A stretch of 64,000 bases of DNA, from assembly GCA_916048095.2 (NCBI GenBank), contig OU696582.1:4122001-4186000 (forward strand), in the 5' to 3' direction. This DNA comes from Sacculina carcini (taxonomy: Eukaryota; Arthropoda; Thecostraca; Sacculinidae). The position numbers and the translations under genes were made by a program. This document shows, piece after piece, positions 44,111 through 53,972 of the stretch (positions are counted from its first letter, which is position 1; each line of letters begins with the position of its first letter). The notes under the pieces were generated by a model that worked only from the letters and a program-made list of their open reading frames with translations, was not told the origin of the DNA and did not search any database.

Positions 44111-44809
44111 TGTAACGATAGTGATAATAATAATAATATGTTGTTGTGTTGTTCTTCGTTCGGCTGATCGTGAAGTCTTGATAGTTCCTCTTGATGTTGT
44201 GGTCCGCGATAACAAGTAATAGTCACCCAGTCGTACTTTAATTGTGTATTTAGAAACCAGTCAAATCTACTCATAAAACTTGATAAAATCCTGAACCTAA
44301 TGCTCTAATGACGACTTAATAACTGCCTGCCTGGGTGAGTGGTCCTCTGTTGTTAGTGTCACATCTTGACTGCCCTATCGTTAGTGAGCCTAGTATCTCT
44401 AGCGTCTCCAGTCTCTAGTATCACCCCCTTATTGTTAGTACAACACAGGTATATATACCCACGACCACAGGTCGTCGGCTCAATGTGCTACACTGAATCT
44501 CACCGGGCAAACAGTTCGGCTGCCAACCTAGTTGCGAGCTATTTCTAAACACGATCTGACAGTACACAGGCGTGTTGCCTCGAGATGCTCAGCCAAGTCA
44601 GACACAAGAAAGATAATTAATCAACGGTCACACGTTGCCAAGCATACCAGGCACAGTGTACTACGGGCGTCGCTCTAACACATAAATTAGCCTAACGACA
44701 GCTGCACAAGCAAGCCGCGAAAGAACGAGAACGTAAACTGAGAGATAGAGAGAAAGAAAACTGAGTAAACTGACAGATACAAAACTGGTCTGATTATAAC
44801 TTTGTTATA
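44111..44809 (-). repeat. LTR (5' on the minus strand) of the nested Gypsy-type element
   Basis: 699 bases. The tRNA-His-type primer site lies at 44,091-44,110 on the minus strand. Confidence 0.88.
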
Positions 44810-45559
44810 GCAGAGTCTTACGCAGTTCGGCCATTGCAGAGGTTCAAGAGAGATGGTTTAAATGTGGTATATATAGTGCGCAAGCACGAGTGTACAATTA
44901 AATTAATTTATAGAATTGTGAGACAAATGCGGCGCACATGATACAATAGTGGCGCGCGTAATTGGTATATTAATGTTTATTATATTAGGTTATGCTAATT
45001 AAATTAATTTATAGAATTGTGAGACACTTGTGGCGCACATTATACAATTGTGGCGCACGTATTAATGTTTATTATATTTGGTTATGAGAATTAAATTAAT
45101 TTAGAGACATGTGAGACACTTGTGGCGCACATGATACAATAGTGGCGCGCGTATTTGGTATATTAATGTTTATTATATTAGATTATGGTAATTAATTGTG
45201 TTAAAACAAGTTGGAATAGCTTGAGGGTAATTAAGTTCATTAAATTATTTGAAAAATATGTATAAAGTGTGATTAAACTACGCATGCGCAGACGTCAGCA
45301 CGGTATCACGTGCGCGGTGCGTGATTGTACATCATCCAAGGTGACCTTGATATGGCGCGAGACTGGCGGGGAATGTGTTTGATGTACTGCGCAGTTGATG
45401 ACGTTGTATGATAAGTGTGCATTGCATCAGCCGAGGTGACGTTGAGATGGCGCCAGACTGTCGGGGAATGTGTTTGATGTACTGTGCAGTTGATGACGTT
45501 GTATGATAAGAGTGCATGCAGGTGCATGTTTTTGATATACTGCGCATGCGCTGACGTCA

Positions 45560-45757
45560 GCACGTTATCATGGTGTGTGCATTGCACCGAGGTCATGGGT
45601 ACTTTGCAGAGTTGCAGAGCTGCTAAGAAAAGCAGAGTTGCTATCACGTGCGCGGTGCGTGATTGTGCATCATCCAAGGTGACCTTGAGATGGTGCCATA
45701 CTGACGGGGAACGTTTCTGTCTTTGCTTTGAGTATAAATATTTCAAAACTGTTTGTT
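45560..45757. other. Left inner flank of the Polinton repeat
   Basis: It repeats part of the terminal repeat (TCACGTGCGCGGTGCGTGAT at 45,306 and again at 45,653) and has GAGTATAAATA (about 45,729), a plus-strand TATA-like box with no matching gene right downstream. Confidence 0.5.
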
Positions 45758-46132
45758 TCAAACCATTCCGTTGTATTCATTCTCAAATACAGTGAAATAC
45801 AATGTCAACAGATCATACATGATCAAGACTCGTAAACAATTTGGAAGTTCTACAGACATGCCTTGAGCATCGTCATAGCATTCGGTGAATGAATGGTATC
45901 CGTGCGTTGGCACATGCAATGCACCCTCATTGTCAAATATTGCAAAAAAGTATACTTTATCGCTGTCGGCGTCAGGGTTACCGAGCTCGTATTCGTGCAG
46001 AACAGTTTCGGCTGCCCTTTCCATGCGTTCGAGGAAATGTCTTCTGCATTGATTGTAGGTGTGTTCACGGGGTACAACATTGTCAGAGTTGTACCCTTCG
46101 TCGTCCAACCACGATCTCAGTTCCAATTCCAT
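45758..46132 (-). CDS. Polinton protein, 124 residues, unknown
   Basis: An uninterrupted acidic frame (MELELRSWLDDEGY) next to the left terminal repeat and last in the minus-strand series. No domain recognised. It follows the 100-residue frame upstream by 9 bases, suggesting joint transcription. The overlapping plus-strand frame is judged its shadow. Confidence 0.5.
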   Translation of the reverse strand: MELELRSWLDDEGYNSDNVVPREHTYNQCRRHFLERMERAAETVLHEYELGNPDADSDKVYFFAIFDNEGALHVPTHGYHSFTECYDDAQGMSVELPNCLRVLIMYDLLTLYFTVFENEYNGMV

Positions 46133-46141
46133 GTTTGGGTG

Positions 46142-46444
46142 TTAGCGGGCGCGACGCGGAGCGGCGCAGCAAGAGCACACGTGTTTACTGATCTGTCGGT
46201 CAATCTTCAAAATGTAAATGACGTCTGCAGTTTCGTAGATAATTTCGAGATCGGCAGTCCATGTATCGGGAACGGACACACCGTCCTTGAGTGCTGTAGA
46301 TAGACACTGTTTGAACGAGGTGAATTCCTGGGTCGATTCAGCGAGAATGTGCAGATTGATTTGCTGACCGCCAATATATCGATAATTATAGTTGGGAATT
46401 TGTGTGGATGGAGATACGCACGACATGTGCACGTCCGTCATCAC
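46142..46444 (-). CDS. Polinton protein, 100 residues, unknown
   Basis: Starts MMTDVHMSC and ends with a Cys/Arg-rich tail (CSCCAAPRRAR). A TATA-like box on the minus strand (TATATAGTA, about 46,483-46,491) lies about 40 bases upstream of the ATG, which supports the start. Confidence 0.5.
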   Translation of the reverse strand: MMTDVHMSCVSPSTQIPNYNYRYIGGQQINLHILAESTQEFTSFKQCLSTALKDGVSVPDTWTADLEIIYETADVIYILKIDRQISKHVCSCCAAPRRAR

Positions 46445-46535
46445 CCAAGGTTGGGGAGCAAGTAGGGAAAAATTGTGACATGCGGTACTATATATTCAAC
46501 AAATTCTAATGCGCAGTTGGCATACAACCAAGTCT

Positions 46536-46850
46536 GAGCAAGTGTTATTGCGCAGTTAGCATACAGACATACAGCCAAGTATGCAAGTGCTATTGCGCAG
46601 TTAACATACAGACATACAGTCAAGTATGCAAGTGCTATTGCGCAGTTAACATACAGACATACAGTCAAGTATGCAAGTGCTATTGCGCAGTTAACATACA
46701 GACATACAGTCAAGTATGCAAGTCTAAACAAGTTCTATTGCGCAGTTAGCATACATACATACAGCCAAGTATGCAAGTGCTATTGCGCAGTTAGCATACA
46801 GACATACAGCCAAGTATGCAAGTCTAAACAAGTTCTATTGCGCAGTCAAC
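46536..46850. repeat. Minisatellite, about 47-bp unit, inside the Polinton
   Basis: About seven copies of a unit containing GCGCAGTTAACATACAGACA and AGTATGCAAGTGCTATT, lying between divergent genes. It makes Leu/Tyr/Cys-rich frames that are not genes. Confidence 0.85.
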
Positions 46851-46944
46851 ATATAACTAGCGGTTAGCGACGACAGTCAGTTGAACGAGAGCTGTGGTTG
46901 TGAGCTGACGTGTACGCCTCGCTGCTTGTGAAGTCATTGCTAAC

Positions 46945-47589
46945 ATGTCTCAAGACCTCATGTCGCAAATCCCAAGTTTCAACATAGCATGTGTTAGTAT
47001 GCCTCAACCGGATCAAGTCGAAACGACCGAGAGGATTCTACCGCTGAAGCAGCACGGTGTGAGTTTTGTCACAAATTATCCTACATTATGCGGCAATCCA
47101 CTAGAACAACGGATTTGGATACTCTTTGCGGAGACCAAAGAACCGGTGACCAACGTCGTATTCAGAAAACTGGCCAAGAAACTAGAAAAGCTCATGTCCT
47201 TTGAACAGTACTTTGACCCGTATTGGAACATTCGCACGGCGCGAGTGAAAATATTCAAAAAGAACAGTCGGCTACAAATTGTTTTGGATACTGTCATGAG
47301 TCGGGCAATGCGAACCGTGCTGTTGGATACTATATTCGATAGCATGGATATGAATATCGACTACGTTGCGCTAACGTGCGCAGACGAAACTCAAGTGTTT
47401 CAGCCGCCCAACGAAACAAGCAACTCCATGCGCTGGGCCAAACGAATTACGCTCAGCTGCCACATTGACCGCAAGAAATATCTGAAGGAGACACGTCGCT
47501 ACGAGCCGTTCAATGGCGAGGGATTTGAACAAGTGCTGGCCGTTGAGGCATCGGGAACCCCGAGACGCAAGAAGAGAAAAGTTTGTTGA
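46945..47589 (+). CDS. Polinton plus-strand protein with nuclear localisation signal, unknown
   Basis: 214 codons, uninterrupted; the only clear plus-strand gene of the element. Middle: two Lys-rich helices and an alternating hydrophobic region. The C-terminus is PRRKKRKVC, a classical nuclear localisation signal, so a role in the nucleus (DNA binding or regulation) is inferred. A plus-strand AATAAA lies about 95 bases after the stop. No family recognised. Confidence 0.6.
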   Translation: MSQDLMSQIPSFNIACVSMPQPDQVETTERILPLKQHGVSFVTNYPTLCGNPLEQRIWILFAETKEPVTNVVFRKLAKKLEKLMSFEQYFDPYWNIRTARVKIFKKNSRLQIVLDTVMSRAMRTVLLDTIFDSMDMNIDYVALTCADETQVFQPPNETSNSMRWAKRITLSCHIDRKKYLKETRRYEPFNGEGFEQVLAVEASGTPRRKKRKVC

Positions 47590-47684
47590 TTTCATGTTTT
47601 ACATCGTTTGGATTTATTCGGATGTTTAACCCGGCAACAAATATACATTTGAATTTACCATGTTTGTTATAATTTGACGCGTAT

Positions 47685-47719
47685 AATAAAAATTCACTTG
47701 TTGAAACTGTCAATTTATT
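47685..47719. terminator. Convergent polyadenylation signals
   Basis: Plus-strand AATAAA at about 47,685-47,690 ends the 214-residue gene. A minus-strand AATAAA (47,714-47,719) overlaps the TAA of the minus-strand gene (TAATAAATTG). The two transcription units meet here. Confidence 0.5.
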
Positions 47720-48239
47720 AAAACGGCAACATGCGAGGCACAGGCATATACATGGCATAGACGATTTTTCCAAAGTATTGACATCTAACAAGGGCACAGT
47801 TGGTGGGGAACGTGTGGTCATATGGGCATGGCGTAACGTATGTGATTGGGGTGGTTCGAACACTTGAGGCGAATTCTGGCGGTAGGACATCTTCCAAGTT
47901 TTCAATGTTGAGGGTGAGAAGTTGGGATAGGCGGTGAGCTTTGTCCAAGCCCTTGGCGTAAATCCGATCAGGAGCTAAGCTCTGGATGAGACGAGTGGCC
48001 TCCCACAGCTTGCGCTCGTACTTTGTTGTGCTGTAGGGGTTGTAATGGTAGTCCAGTCCGTGCAGCGTGGCGGTCAAATACGTGAAATGTCTGCGCCGTT
48101 CAGGGTTGACAACCCGCCGTGGTGCGGGCAGTATTGTGTGCCACATATACCCGGACATCATGTCGTATATGGCCAGCTCCTTGACGATGAGTTGTGATTC
48201 CTTATATTGAAACCCTTCGCAATCGATAAGGATAACCAT
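47718..48239 (-). CDS. Polinton protein with RNase H-fold-like KELAI motif
   Basis: 173 codons, intact. The N-terminus has VILIDCEGFQ followed by IVKELAIYD, an arrangement found in a widespread group of invertebrate mobile-element proteins thought to have an RNase H/exonuclease-like fold with a first catalytic Asp-x-Glu. The C-terminal region has a Cys/His pattern (PCPYDHTFPTNCALVRC) that could bind zinc. It overlaps the protease gene by 82 bases in another frame. Nuclease activity is inference. Confidence 0.55.
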   Translation of the reverse strand: MVILIDCEGFQYKESQLIVKELAIYDMMSGYMWHTILPAPRRVVNPERRRHFTYLTATLHGLDYHYNPYSTTKYERKLWEATRLIQSLAPDRIYAKGLDKAHRLSQLLTLNIENLEDVLPPEFASSVRTTPITYVTPCPYDHTFPTNCALVRCQYFGKIVYAMYMPVPRMLPF

Positions 48240-48670
48240 ACCGTCTCCACAAGTCGATTGTTGACGTGCAATTTGTCAGTGAAGCACGCGACAAAATCTT
48301 GCAGATTCCAGCCGGCGTCAAACAATGACACAAATAGAGCACAGTAATGTCCGCACACGTCAGTCTCAACAGCTTGAATGATGCGTGTGCTTAAAACACA
48401 ACATTTATAACCTCCATGCTTGTTTATAAATTCGGTAAACGAAGGATGCCAGATGGGTGGGGTGCCAGATGAATCAAAGAATTGAAGATTTTCACCATCC
48501 CACGCAAATACCACCCAATGAAGACCGGGTTGCCAGCGAGGTTGTACATTGACAACAATAGACATGCGTTGGTTGGGCGAAAACGTGAAATGTCGCAACC
48601 GATCCGAGGCCCACACACCGCAAAATGTGGGCAAAACACTCAGCAATTGTTCTAGCTCGACAGCGTTCAT
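48158..48670 (-). CDS. Adenovirus-type cysteine protease (Polinton PRO)
   Basis: 170 codons, uninterrupted. The adenain-type catalytic set is present: H51 (GLHWVVFAWD), D66 (FFDSSG), Q99 and C106 (Q...DVCGHYCALF). In adenoviruses and Polintons this enzyme matures capsid proteins. Length is slightly short of adenain (about 200). It overlaps the start of the KELAI gene and touches the end of the capsid gene (ATG at 48,670 within its last codons). Confidence 0.88.
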   Translation of the reverse strand: MNAVELEQLLSVLPTFCGVWASDRLRHFTFSPNQRMSIVVNVQPRWQPGLHWVVFAWDGENLQFFDSSGTPPIWHPSFTEFINKHGGYKCCVLSTRIIQAVETDVCGHYCALFVSLFDAGWNLQDFVACFTDKLHVNNRLVETVWLSLSIAKGFNIRNHNSSSRSWPYTT

Positions 48671-49980
48671 ACTTGAAAGTCGGTAGTCACACGTCCCGTG
48701 CTGTCGATTTTTATTTCGTTTTCAAACGTGGCGTAGATCAGGACATTGACAGTTTCCGGCAATGCCGAAGCAAATGTCAATTCACAACGCACGTTTCCAA
48801 ATTCTTTGGGATGTAAATGATCGCCGCCACACCGGTCGGGAGTCAAATCAACAATGAAGAGTGTATAACCGGCACTGTAGTCGGCGTGTGTTATATCTAA
48901 ACCTTGATTCTCCGTATCCAGTCCGGTGCCGTCGTACAAGGACAGGTAGGATCGCATGTAGAGTCCCTTGTCGAAATTGGGTTTATACGCCTGCGTGGGG
49001 AACGGTTCACCGTTGACAAAAAATTGGAGACTATTCAGTTGGTAGTGTTGAAAGTTCCATAGATTTTTATCAATGGCACCGTGGTAGGCTTCTGTGCTGA
49101 CAATACCCAACAACAACTGACGCGGCACTTGGGAGGTGAAAATATTGTTTAGAGTTCCACCCATAAAGCCTTTTGGCAGAGTGTAGGATTTCATGAGAAC
49201 GCGAGGTATAGGGTATCTGGCCGGAATTTTGCTCAAGTGTTTATGAAAGTTTACCCACACAGAGTCTTGTGGTGTGATTTTTTCCACGTGCAAGTACAGT
49301 TCGTCAATCTCAACACGGTAATTGTCAGCGTCGCTCAGCAGAGCAAACTTGTCGGAATTGCGTACCAGTTTTATTTTCTCCGACACGGTGCTTGGCAGTA
49401 TACGGCATTGGTGGTTGGTGTCCAGTTGCAGCGGAATACAGGAATCAAATACTTTACTCTTGCCGACCCATCCTTTACGTACGGTATATCCCGAGTTTTC
49501 CGAGCCGGTCTCGTCCATTTGACCGCAAGTGTCTTTACACCACATGCCCGAACGTAAATGTCCCGCTTTGGCGTTGCTATTGTACGACAAAAGCGTTTCC
49601 AGATAGGCACGATAGCCGTACATGGACGACGCGTCGGAAATAATTGTGTCACCAATCTGATAGTCCACTTGTTTGAAGAGTGCATGTGGAAAAAGATTGA
49701 CCACGCTTACATTATCGGTATCCCAGATATTACTTCAATCACTTTCCACAATACGGACGCGTCCGTAGAGTTTAGTCTTGGACGGGCGTGTTGATGACGA
49801 CCCTAGCGGAGGAAGATGAAACTCAAACGGTCCCTGACTGTTTAATCGACTCACAGGATAATAGACATAGGTTTTCGATGCTTTGGTGCTTGTCTCCAGA
49901 GCAGGTCGACTAAATACTTCGGCAATTTCACATGTTCCCTCTTGGACGTTTTGCATTATTGAAAATATCGCTGGAAACAC
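48667..49980 (-). pseudogene. Major capsid protein (double jelly roll), one in-frame stop
   Basis: The frame is open from about 50,035 to 48,667 except for a TGA at 49,735-49,737. The best ATG is at 49,980. The long second part has the typical C-terminal jelly-roll pattern, with YTLFIVDLTPD followed by a His-containing loop and ELTFASALPETVNVLIYATF. About 437 codons in all, close to Polinton capsid length. It builds hexon-like trimers. The upstream TATA box is the one at 50,058-50,068. Confidence 0.82.
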
Positions 49981-50057
49981 GTGTCGGTCGGCGTCGCTTG
50001 ATAACTGTACGTTTCGCAGGTCGTCGAATGACTGAAGCCGGGGGTGTTTGGTTCAGT

Positions 50058-50068
50058 CTATTTATACC
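50058..50068 (-). promoter_or_regulatory. TATA box for the capsid gene, overlapping a stop codon
   Basis: Minus-strand GGTATAAATAG. Its last three bases are the TAG that ends the upstream basic-peptide gene, and AGG TAT AAA TAG reads Arg-Tyr-Lys-stop. The capsid ATG is 78 bases downstream. The same 12 bases recur at 56,503-56,514. Confidence 0.65.
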
Positions 50069-50327
50069 TGTCTGAAGCAAGTGCCGAGCTTCTTGTTTTA
50101 TAGCGATGCTTTAGTGCTGCACCGGCCGACTCGCCTTCAAGCACATCCTGTAGCGAACGTACACCAGTCTTTAGTGCCGATTTGGCAATTTTCTTGGTGA
50201 TTGATTGGCGGGCAACAGTTTTTATTGCCGGTACCATCACGCGCATGAGACCTCGGAAAATACTTCCTAAACCGCTTCCGCGCTGAATCATCGGACCGCG
50301 AAAGACCAACTGTGCCTTAGTCATCAC
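50058..50327 (-). CDS. Small basic pVI/pX-like virion peptide
   Basis: 89 codons, uninterrupted. Residues 17-45 form an amphipathic, Gly/Arg-rich helix (GSGLGSIFRGLMRVMVPAIK), a pattern shared with membrane-active or core proteins of adenoviruses and Polinton-like viruses; the rest is Lys/Arg-rich. Membrane or DNA interaction in the particle is inferred. It ends RYK-stop and overlaps the penton stop by four bases. Confidence 0.65.
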   Translation of the reverse strand: MMTKAQLVFRGPMIQRGSGLGSIFRGLMRVMVPAIKTVARQSITKKIAKSALKTGVRSLQDVLEGESAGAALKHRYKTRSSALASDRYK

Positions 50328-50747
50328 AGCTGCTTAAAGGGAAGTGTCAGGTACGACGTTTCTTCTTGGAATGAAACCAATTCACCGTTACTTTGTCTTA
50401 TATTTATACCAATGTCGGAAATATGCTCGTCTTCCAACGGTGCATACTGAATGGGGCTGAACGTACGATGAATGTTTAACGTTTGCTGCTCCGTTGAATA
50501 CGGACTGATGATTCGTAGAACGGGCGCCATACTGTCACCAATGAGTTGTGCTTGCACCTTGTCCATGCAGACGTACATTAGCGCAGGATTCAACCGATTA
50601 ATGTCCATCAAATACAAGGACTGCGTGTTTGCATCAATTGACGGCGTACCGTTGTCGGGCACTTGAACGTAGCCCAATGCATGGGCCAGTCAACTGTTGA
50701 CTATGACAACAACATTGGTACTTGTCACGTGTCCACTGGGTAAAAGC

Positions 50748-51446
50748 TGTAACAATGTTTTATATTTTGCGGTGTTATATATATATCTTATATTCTTAGT
50801 TTTGTAATCGTCTATTTTGGAACATTGTATATTGCATGTTGTGTATTAGAAATAGCATAAGATAGATGGTAGAATAGAAAGTAGTGGTTGCACGCTCACA
50901 CACACATAAACACATACATCACCAGAATAGGTTAGGTAACGAGAGTAGTGGTTGCACGCGCACACACACATAAACACATACATCACCAGAATAGGTCAGC
51001 ATACAGAACACAGCATTGGTTGCACACACGTAGGCACACACACACACACAACTGCAAGACCTTGAGAGACAGCAGGGCAGCACGTGCACACACATATATT
51101 ACACACACCAGTGTGTAAGACTATGGACGTGCTGCATTGTGGTGGCCTTGCGGTCAGTAATTAATGAGGCCATACACCGCTTGGAGCCGGAAAGCGGCGT
51201 TAGTTAGAGATATATAAGCACAGACATTTCACCAGAATGGGGAGCACAAGAGAACAGATAGGATAGAACATTGAATATAAGGTTAGGACGATAGAGCTAA
51301 GAACTGCAACTTTCAATATCACGACGAAATACATTGTTTCAACAAAACTACTGTTTGGAATCGGCACAACAAGAGTTATCGCGGCGCACAACGTTAAGAG
51401 GCCTGCTCCATTAGAACTATCATCGCTGAAAAACAAAACTGTTACA
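50748..51446 (+). repeat. 5' LTR of the TRIM in the penton gene
   Basis: Nearly identical to 51,737-52,427; differs mainly in a (CA)n run. Confidence 0.93.
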
Positions 51447-51736
51447 TTTGGTGCCGTGACCCGGATCATGTAGACGTCCACAATCTCGCTGCTAACCATC
51501 GCAGTTCAACACCAGCTGTGGCAACAACCAGCACATTTTGGCGATTTCACCCAACGATCAACAAACGAAACTACATAAATTTTGTAACCTGTTGCGGATG
51601 ACAACTGATCACAGCCACGGCGTTACGAACCACCACTCGTCGGATGCAGCTCAGAAAAACTTCAGGGACAACAGAAAACATGGCCGTGTATAAGCTCTAG
51701 TGGCTCACATTCGCTCGAATGACCTCGCAGTTGTGA

Positions 51737-52427
51737 TGTAACAATGTTTTATATTTTGCGGTGTTATATAAATATCTTATATTCTTAGTTTTGTAATCGT
51801 CTATTTTGGAACATTGTATATTGCATGTTGTGTATTAGAAATAGCATAAGATAGATGGTAGAATAGAAAGTAGTGGTTGCACGCGCACACACACATAAAC
51901 ACATACATCACCAGAATAGGTTAGGTAACGAGAGTAGTGGTTGCACGCGCACACACACATAAACACATACATCACCAGAATAGGTCAGCATACAGAACAC
52001 AGCATTGGTTGCACACACGTAGGCACACACAACTGCAAGACCTTGAGAGACAGCAGGGCAGCACGTGCACACACATATATTACACACACCAGTGTGTAAG
52101 ACTATGGACGTGCTGCATTGTGGTGGCCTTGCGGTCAGTAATTAATGAGGCCATACACCGCTTGGAGCCGGAAAGCGGCGTTAGTTAGAGATATATAAGC
52201 ACAGACATTTCACCAGAATGGGGAGCACAAGAGAACAGATAGGATAGAACATTGAATATAAGGTTAGGACGATAGAGCTAAGAACTGCAACTTTCAATAT
52301 CACGACGAAATACATTGTTTCAACAAAACTACTGTTTGGAATCGGCACAACAAGAGTTATCGCGGCGCACAACGTTAAGAGGCCTGCTCCATTAGAACTA
52401 TCATCGCTGAAAAACAAAACTGTTACA
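51737..52427 (+). repeat. 3' LTR of the TRIM in the penton gene
   Basis: Ends CTGTTACA before the AAAGC duplication. Confidence 0.93.
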
Positions 52428-53579
52428 AAAGCGTAAACACTGTCTGCTTGCAAACTTGATTAATTGTCTCCAGCAAGGTTGTGTTGGTGTTGTAGTGGCC
52501 TGTGGGTATCAGGTGGGGGCTGCCGTTTAGCCACAAATAGTTTAGCGTCTTGTCAATATTGAGCCAATTACGACCAAATGTGATGTCTGCCAAACCTACC
52601 GACCACGAACGATCCAGACCAAGAGTTTGGGGTAGGTGGATACGAAAACTGGCAGCTGAATTTTGAGGGTACATTTCGCGACAGCTACTGCTGTCCAGTG
52701 TTACATAGAAATCCTTTTGATCCATTCGTTGAAAGTGTGGAGTCAATATCAGTCCCGGGCCGGCGGTGAACGGGAATTTGTTGTCTGATTCGTCGAGAAT
52801 GTTGATGTTGACAGTGTTGACGGTTGACTGTGACAGCGGCAGATACTACAGATGGTTAAATACAATTTCTTGTGTCGGCGTACGCTTGCTCACTTGCATG
52901 TGTCTCAATTGTGGTTGTAAATGGTCATTGTGTATTTGTGCCTGGACCAAATCGGAACGGATTTTCAAGTGTTTTTCAAACACGTTGCTTAGGCGAAAAT
53001 ATATACTCAACTCACTTTGTTTTGCCGTCGAGTTGAATATTGTAAGGGACTCTGTGTGTCGTACATAGTCGGACGCATAGTGTACGACCGTCATCTGGGC
53101 AAGATTCCGGCTAATTGTCAACACTGTGTTTTCCGAGTTTAGCCGTAAATGATTGTCGGGCAATACACTCGTCTATATTTTGTCGCTGGACAGTGTTTCT
53201 TGCAAAACTCTGACCAGTTGTGATAAAGTATAGGTGCCGGGTTTGATAATGTCTACCCTCGTGAATTTACCGTCTATAAAGTCATCGTGGTTTGCCGATT
53301 CCGAAATGATAATGTCGTTGTCGATTGTCAGCCAATTGGTGGGGAGAATTATAGAGTGCAAAGCGACACGCCATTGGGTGTTGTCGAGATGAATCGGATG
53401 GGCCAGATTCACGGTAAAATTGGCTGTTGTGTTGTTTGGGAACGTTGATGTGCTGGCGACACTGGGGAGCGTGACATAAAACCCGTCCGACTCCATTGCT
53501 GTCTGTGAGCAAACTATAATCGCATGCATTGTGCTCGCTGTTTTTAAACCAAAAATTAGTATTAATTAATTGTTAATTG

Positions 53580-53939
53580 TTAATAATCGTCATCCAAAGA
53601 TTCATTTTCCTCATCATCTTCAAAGTGTGTTGAAGCGTCTGATTCAAACAAATCGGGAGACGTTGGTATCGGGGGCAGAGTCGCCGGTTGATATCTATAT
53701 GGCACCACACGACAAATTCGTCGTTGTCGTCGTCGTCGAAGTGCCGGCGGCCAAGACGGTGGGGGCGATGGTGTTGGTGGTGAAAGTGTTGGTAATGGCT
53801 GTGGCTGTGACGGTGACGGCGGTGGCGCCGGTGGCGGTGGCATTGATGTCGGTTGCCACCACCAGCGACATATTTCAGGTGTCGCACTACCACTAGATAT
53901 TCGTGTGACAATGTAAAGGTACATGCCCTGACGATCCAT
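53580..53939 (-). CDS. Proline-rich Polinton protein, copy 1
   Basis: 119 codons. N-terminus MDRQGMYLYIVTRIS, then a Trp cluster (WWWQ), a long Pro/Ser tract, an Arg-rich patch and an acidic tail (FEDDEENESLDDDY). Paralogous to the gene at 54,154-54,507. A minus-strand CTATAAAAGG (53,973-53,982) is its TATA box. The mirror plus-strand Val-rich frame is not a gene. Role unknown; a spike- or tether-like virion protein is possible. Confidence 0.55.
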   Translation of the reverse strand: MDRQGMYLYIVTRISSGSATPEICRWWWQPTSMPPPPAPPPSPSQPQPLPTLSPPTPSPPPSWPPALRRRRQRRICRVVPYRYQPATLPPIPTSPDLFESDASTHFEDDEENESLDDDY

Positions 53940-53972
53940 GACAACGATTGACGACTGAGTGCATGGATATTT

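Larger units (their letters stand above)
40281..44809 (-). mobile_element. Gypsy-type LTR element, decayed, inserted in the Polinton terminal repeat
   Basis: LTRs at 40,281-40,979 and 44,111-44,809 and a 5-bp duplication GCAGA (40,276-40,280 and 44,810-44,814). The minus-strand orientation is shown by the primer site TTTGGTGCCGTGACCCGG next to the right LTR, complementary to tRNA-His as in the 13.5-kb element. The uninterrupted target is given by the right terminal repeat (62,370). The interior (3.1 kb) keeps only a degraded protease and one unexplained frame. Confidence 0.88.
39757..45559 (+). repeat. Left terminal inverted repeat of the Polinton (split by a retroelement)
   Basis: Inverted copy of 61,516-62,947; own length about 1.27 kb after removing 40,281-44,809 and one target copy. 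Outer part: GC-rich with TGACGTCA-type sites and about five tandem GGCGCC...CTATACCTGACC units (39,913-40,030). Middle: AT-rich. Inner part: about 110-bp tandem units with GTGGCGCACAT (44,880-45,200). It ends at GCGCATGCGCTGACGTCA. Confidence 0.88.
50748..52427 (+). mobile_element. Short non-autonomous LTR element (TRIM) inside the penton gene
   Basis: LTRs 50,748-51,446 and 51,737-52,427 (TGTAACAATG...CTGTTACA), interior only 290 bp, 5-bp duplication AAAGC (50,743-50,747 and 52,428-52,432). It has the tRNA-His-type primer site TTTGGTGCCGTGACCCGG. LTRs and interior match the Gypsy element at 13,527-28,501, the likely source of enzymes. Excision in silico restores the penton reading frame. Confidence 0.93.
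50324..53529 (-). pseudogene. Two tandem penton-like minor capsid proteins in one frame, interrupted
   Basis: Reading from 53,529 (ATG; MESDGFYVTLP at 53,496) the frame stays the same to 50,326 once the 1.68-kb LTR element is removed. It has TAG at 53,173, TAG at 52,846 and TGA at 50,690. Two homologous N-terminal units occur: FYVTLPSVAS...NTTANFTV...WLTID and FYVTLDSSSC...NSAASFRI...WLNID (M at 52,719). Each half is about 240-270 codons, the size of a Polinton penton protein. The lack of an own stop between the halves suggests a fusion or a lost stop. Penton identity follows from the position beside the capsid gene and this N-terminal pattern. Confidence 0.72.

Noticed and set aside
45893..46303. 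136-codon plus-strand frame
   Set aside because: Overlaps two minus-strand frames of better composition; no supporting motif.
46441..46731. Membrane-like repeated frame (LTVCLYVNCAIALAY)
   Set aside because: Translation of the 47-bp minisatellite, with no conserved end or start.
46536..46850. Possible CRISPR array
   Set aside because: The whole unit repeats, without variable spacers, in a eukaryotic transposon with no cas genes.
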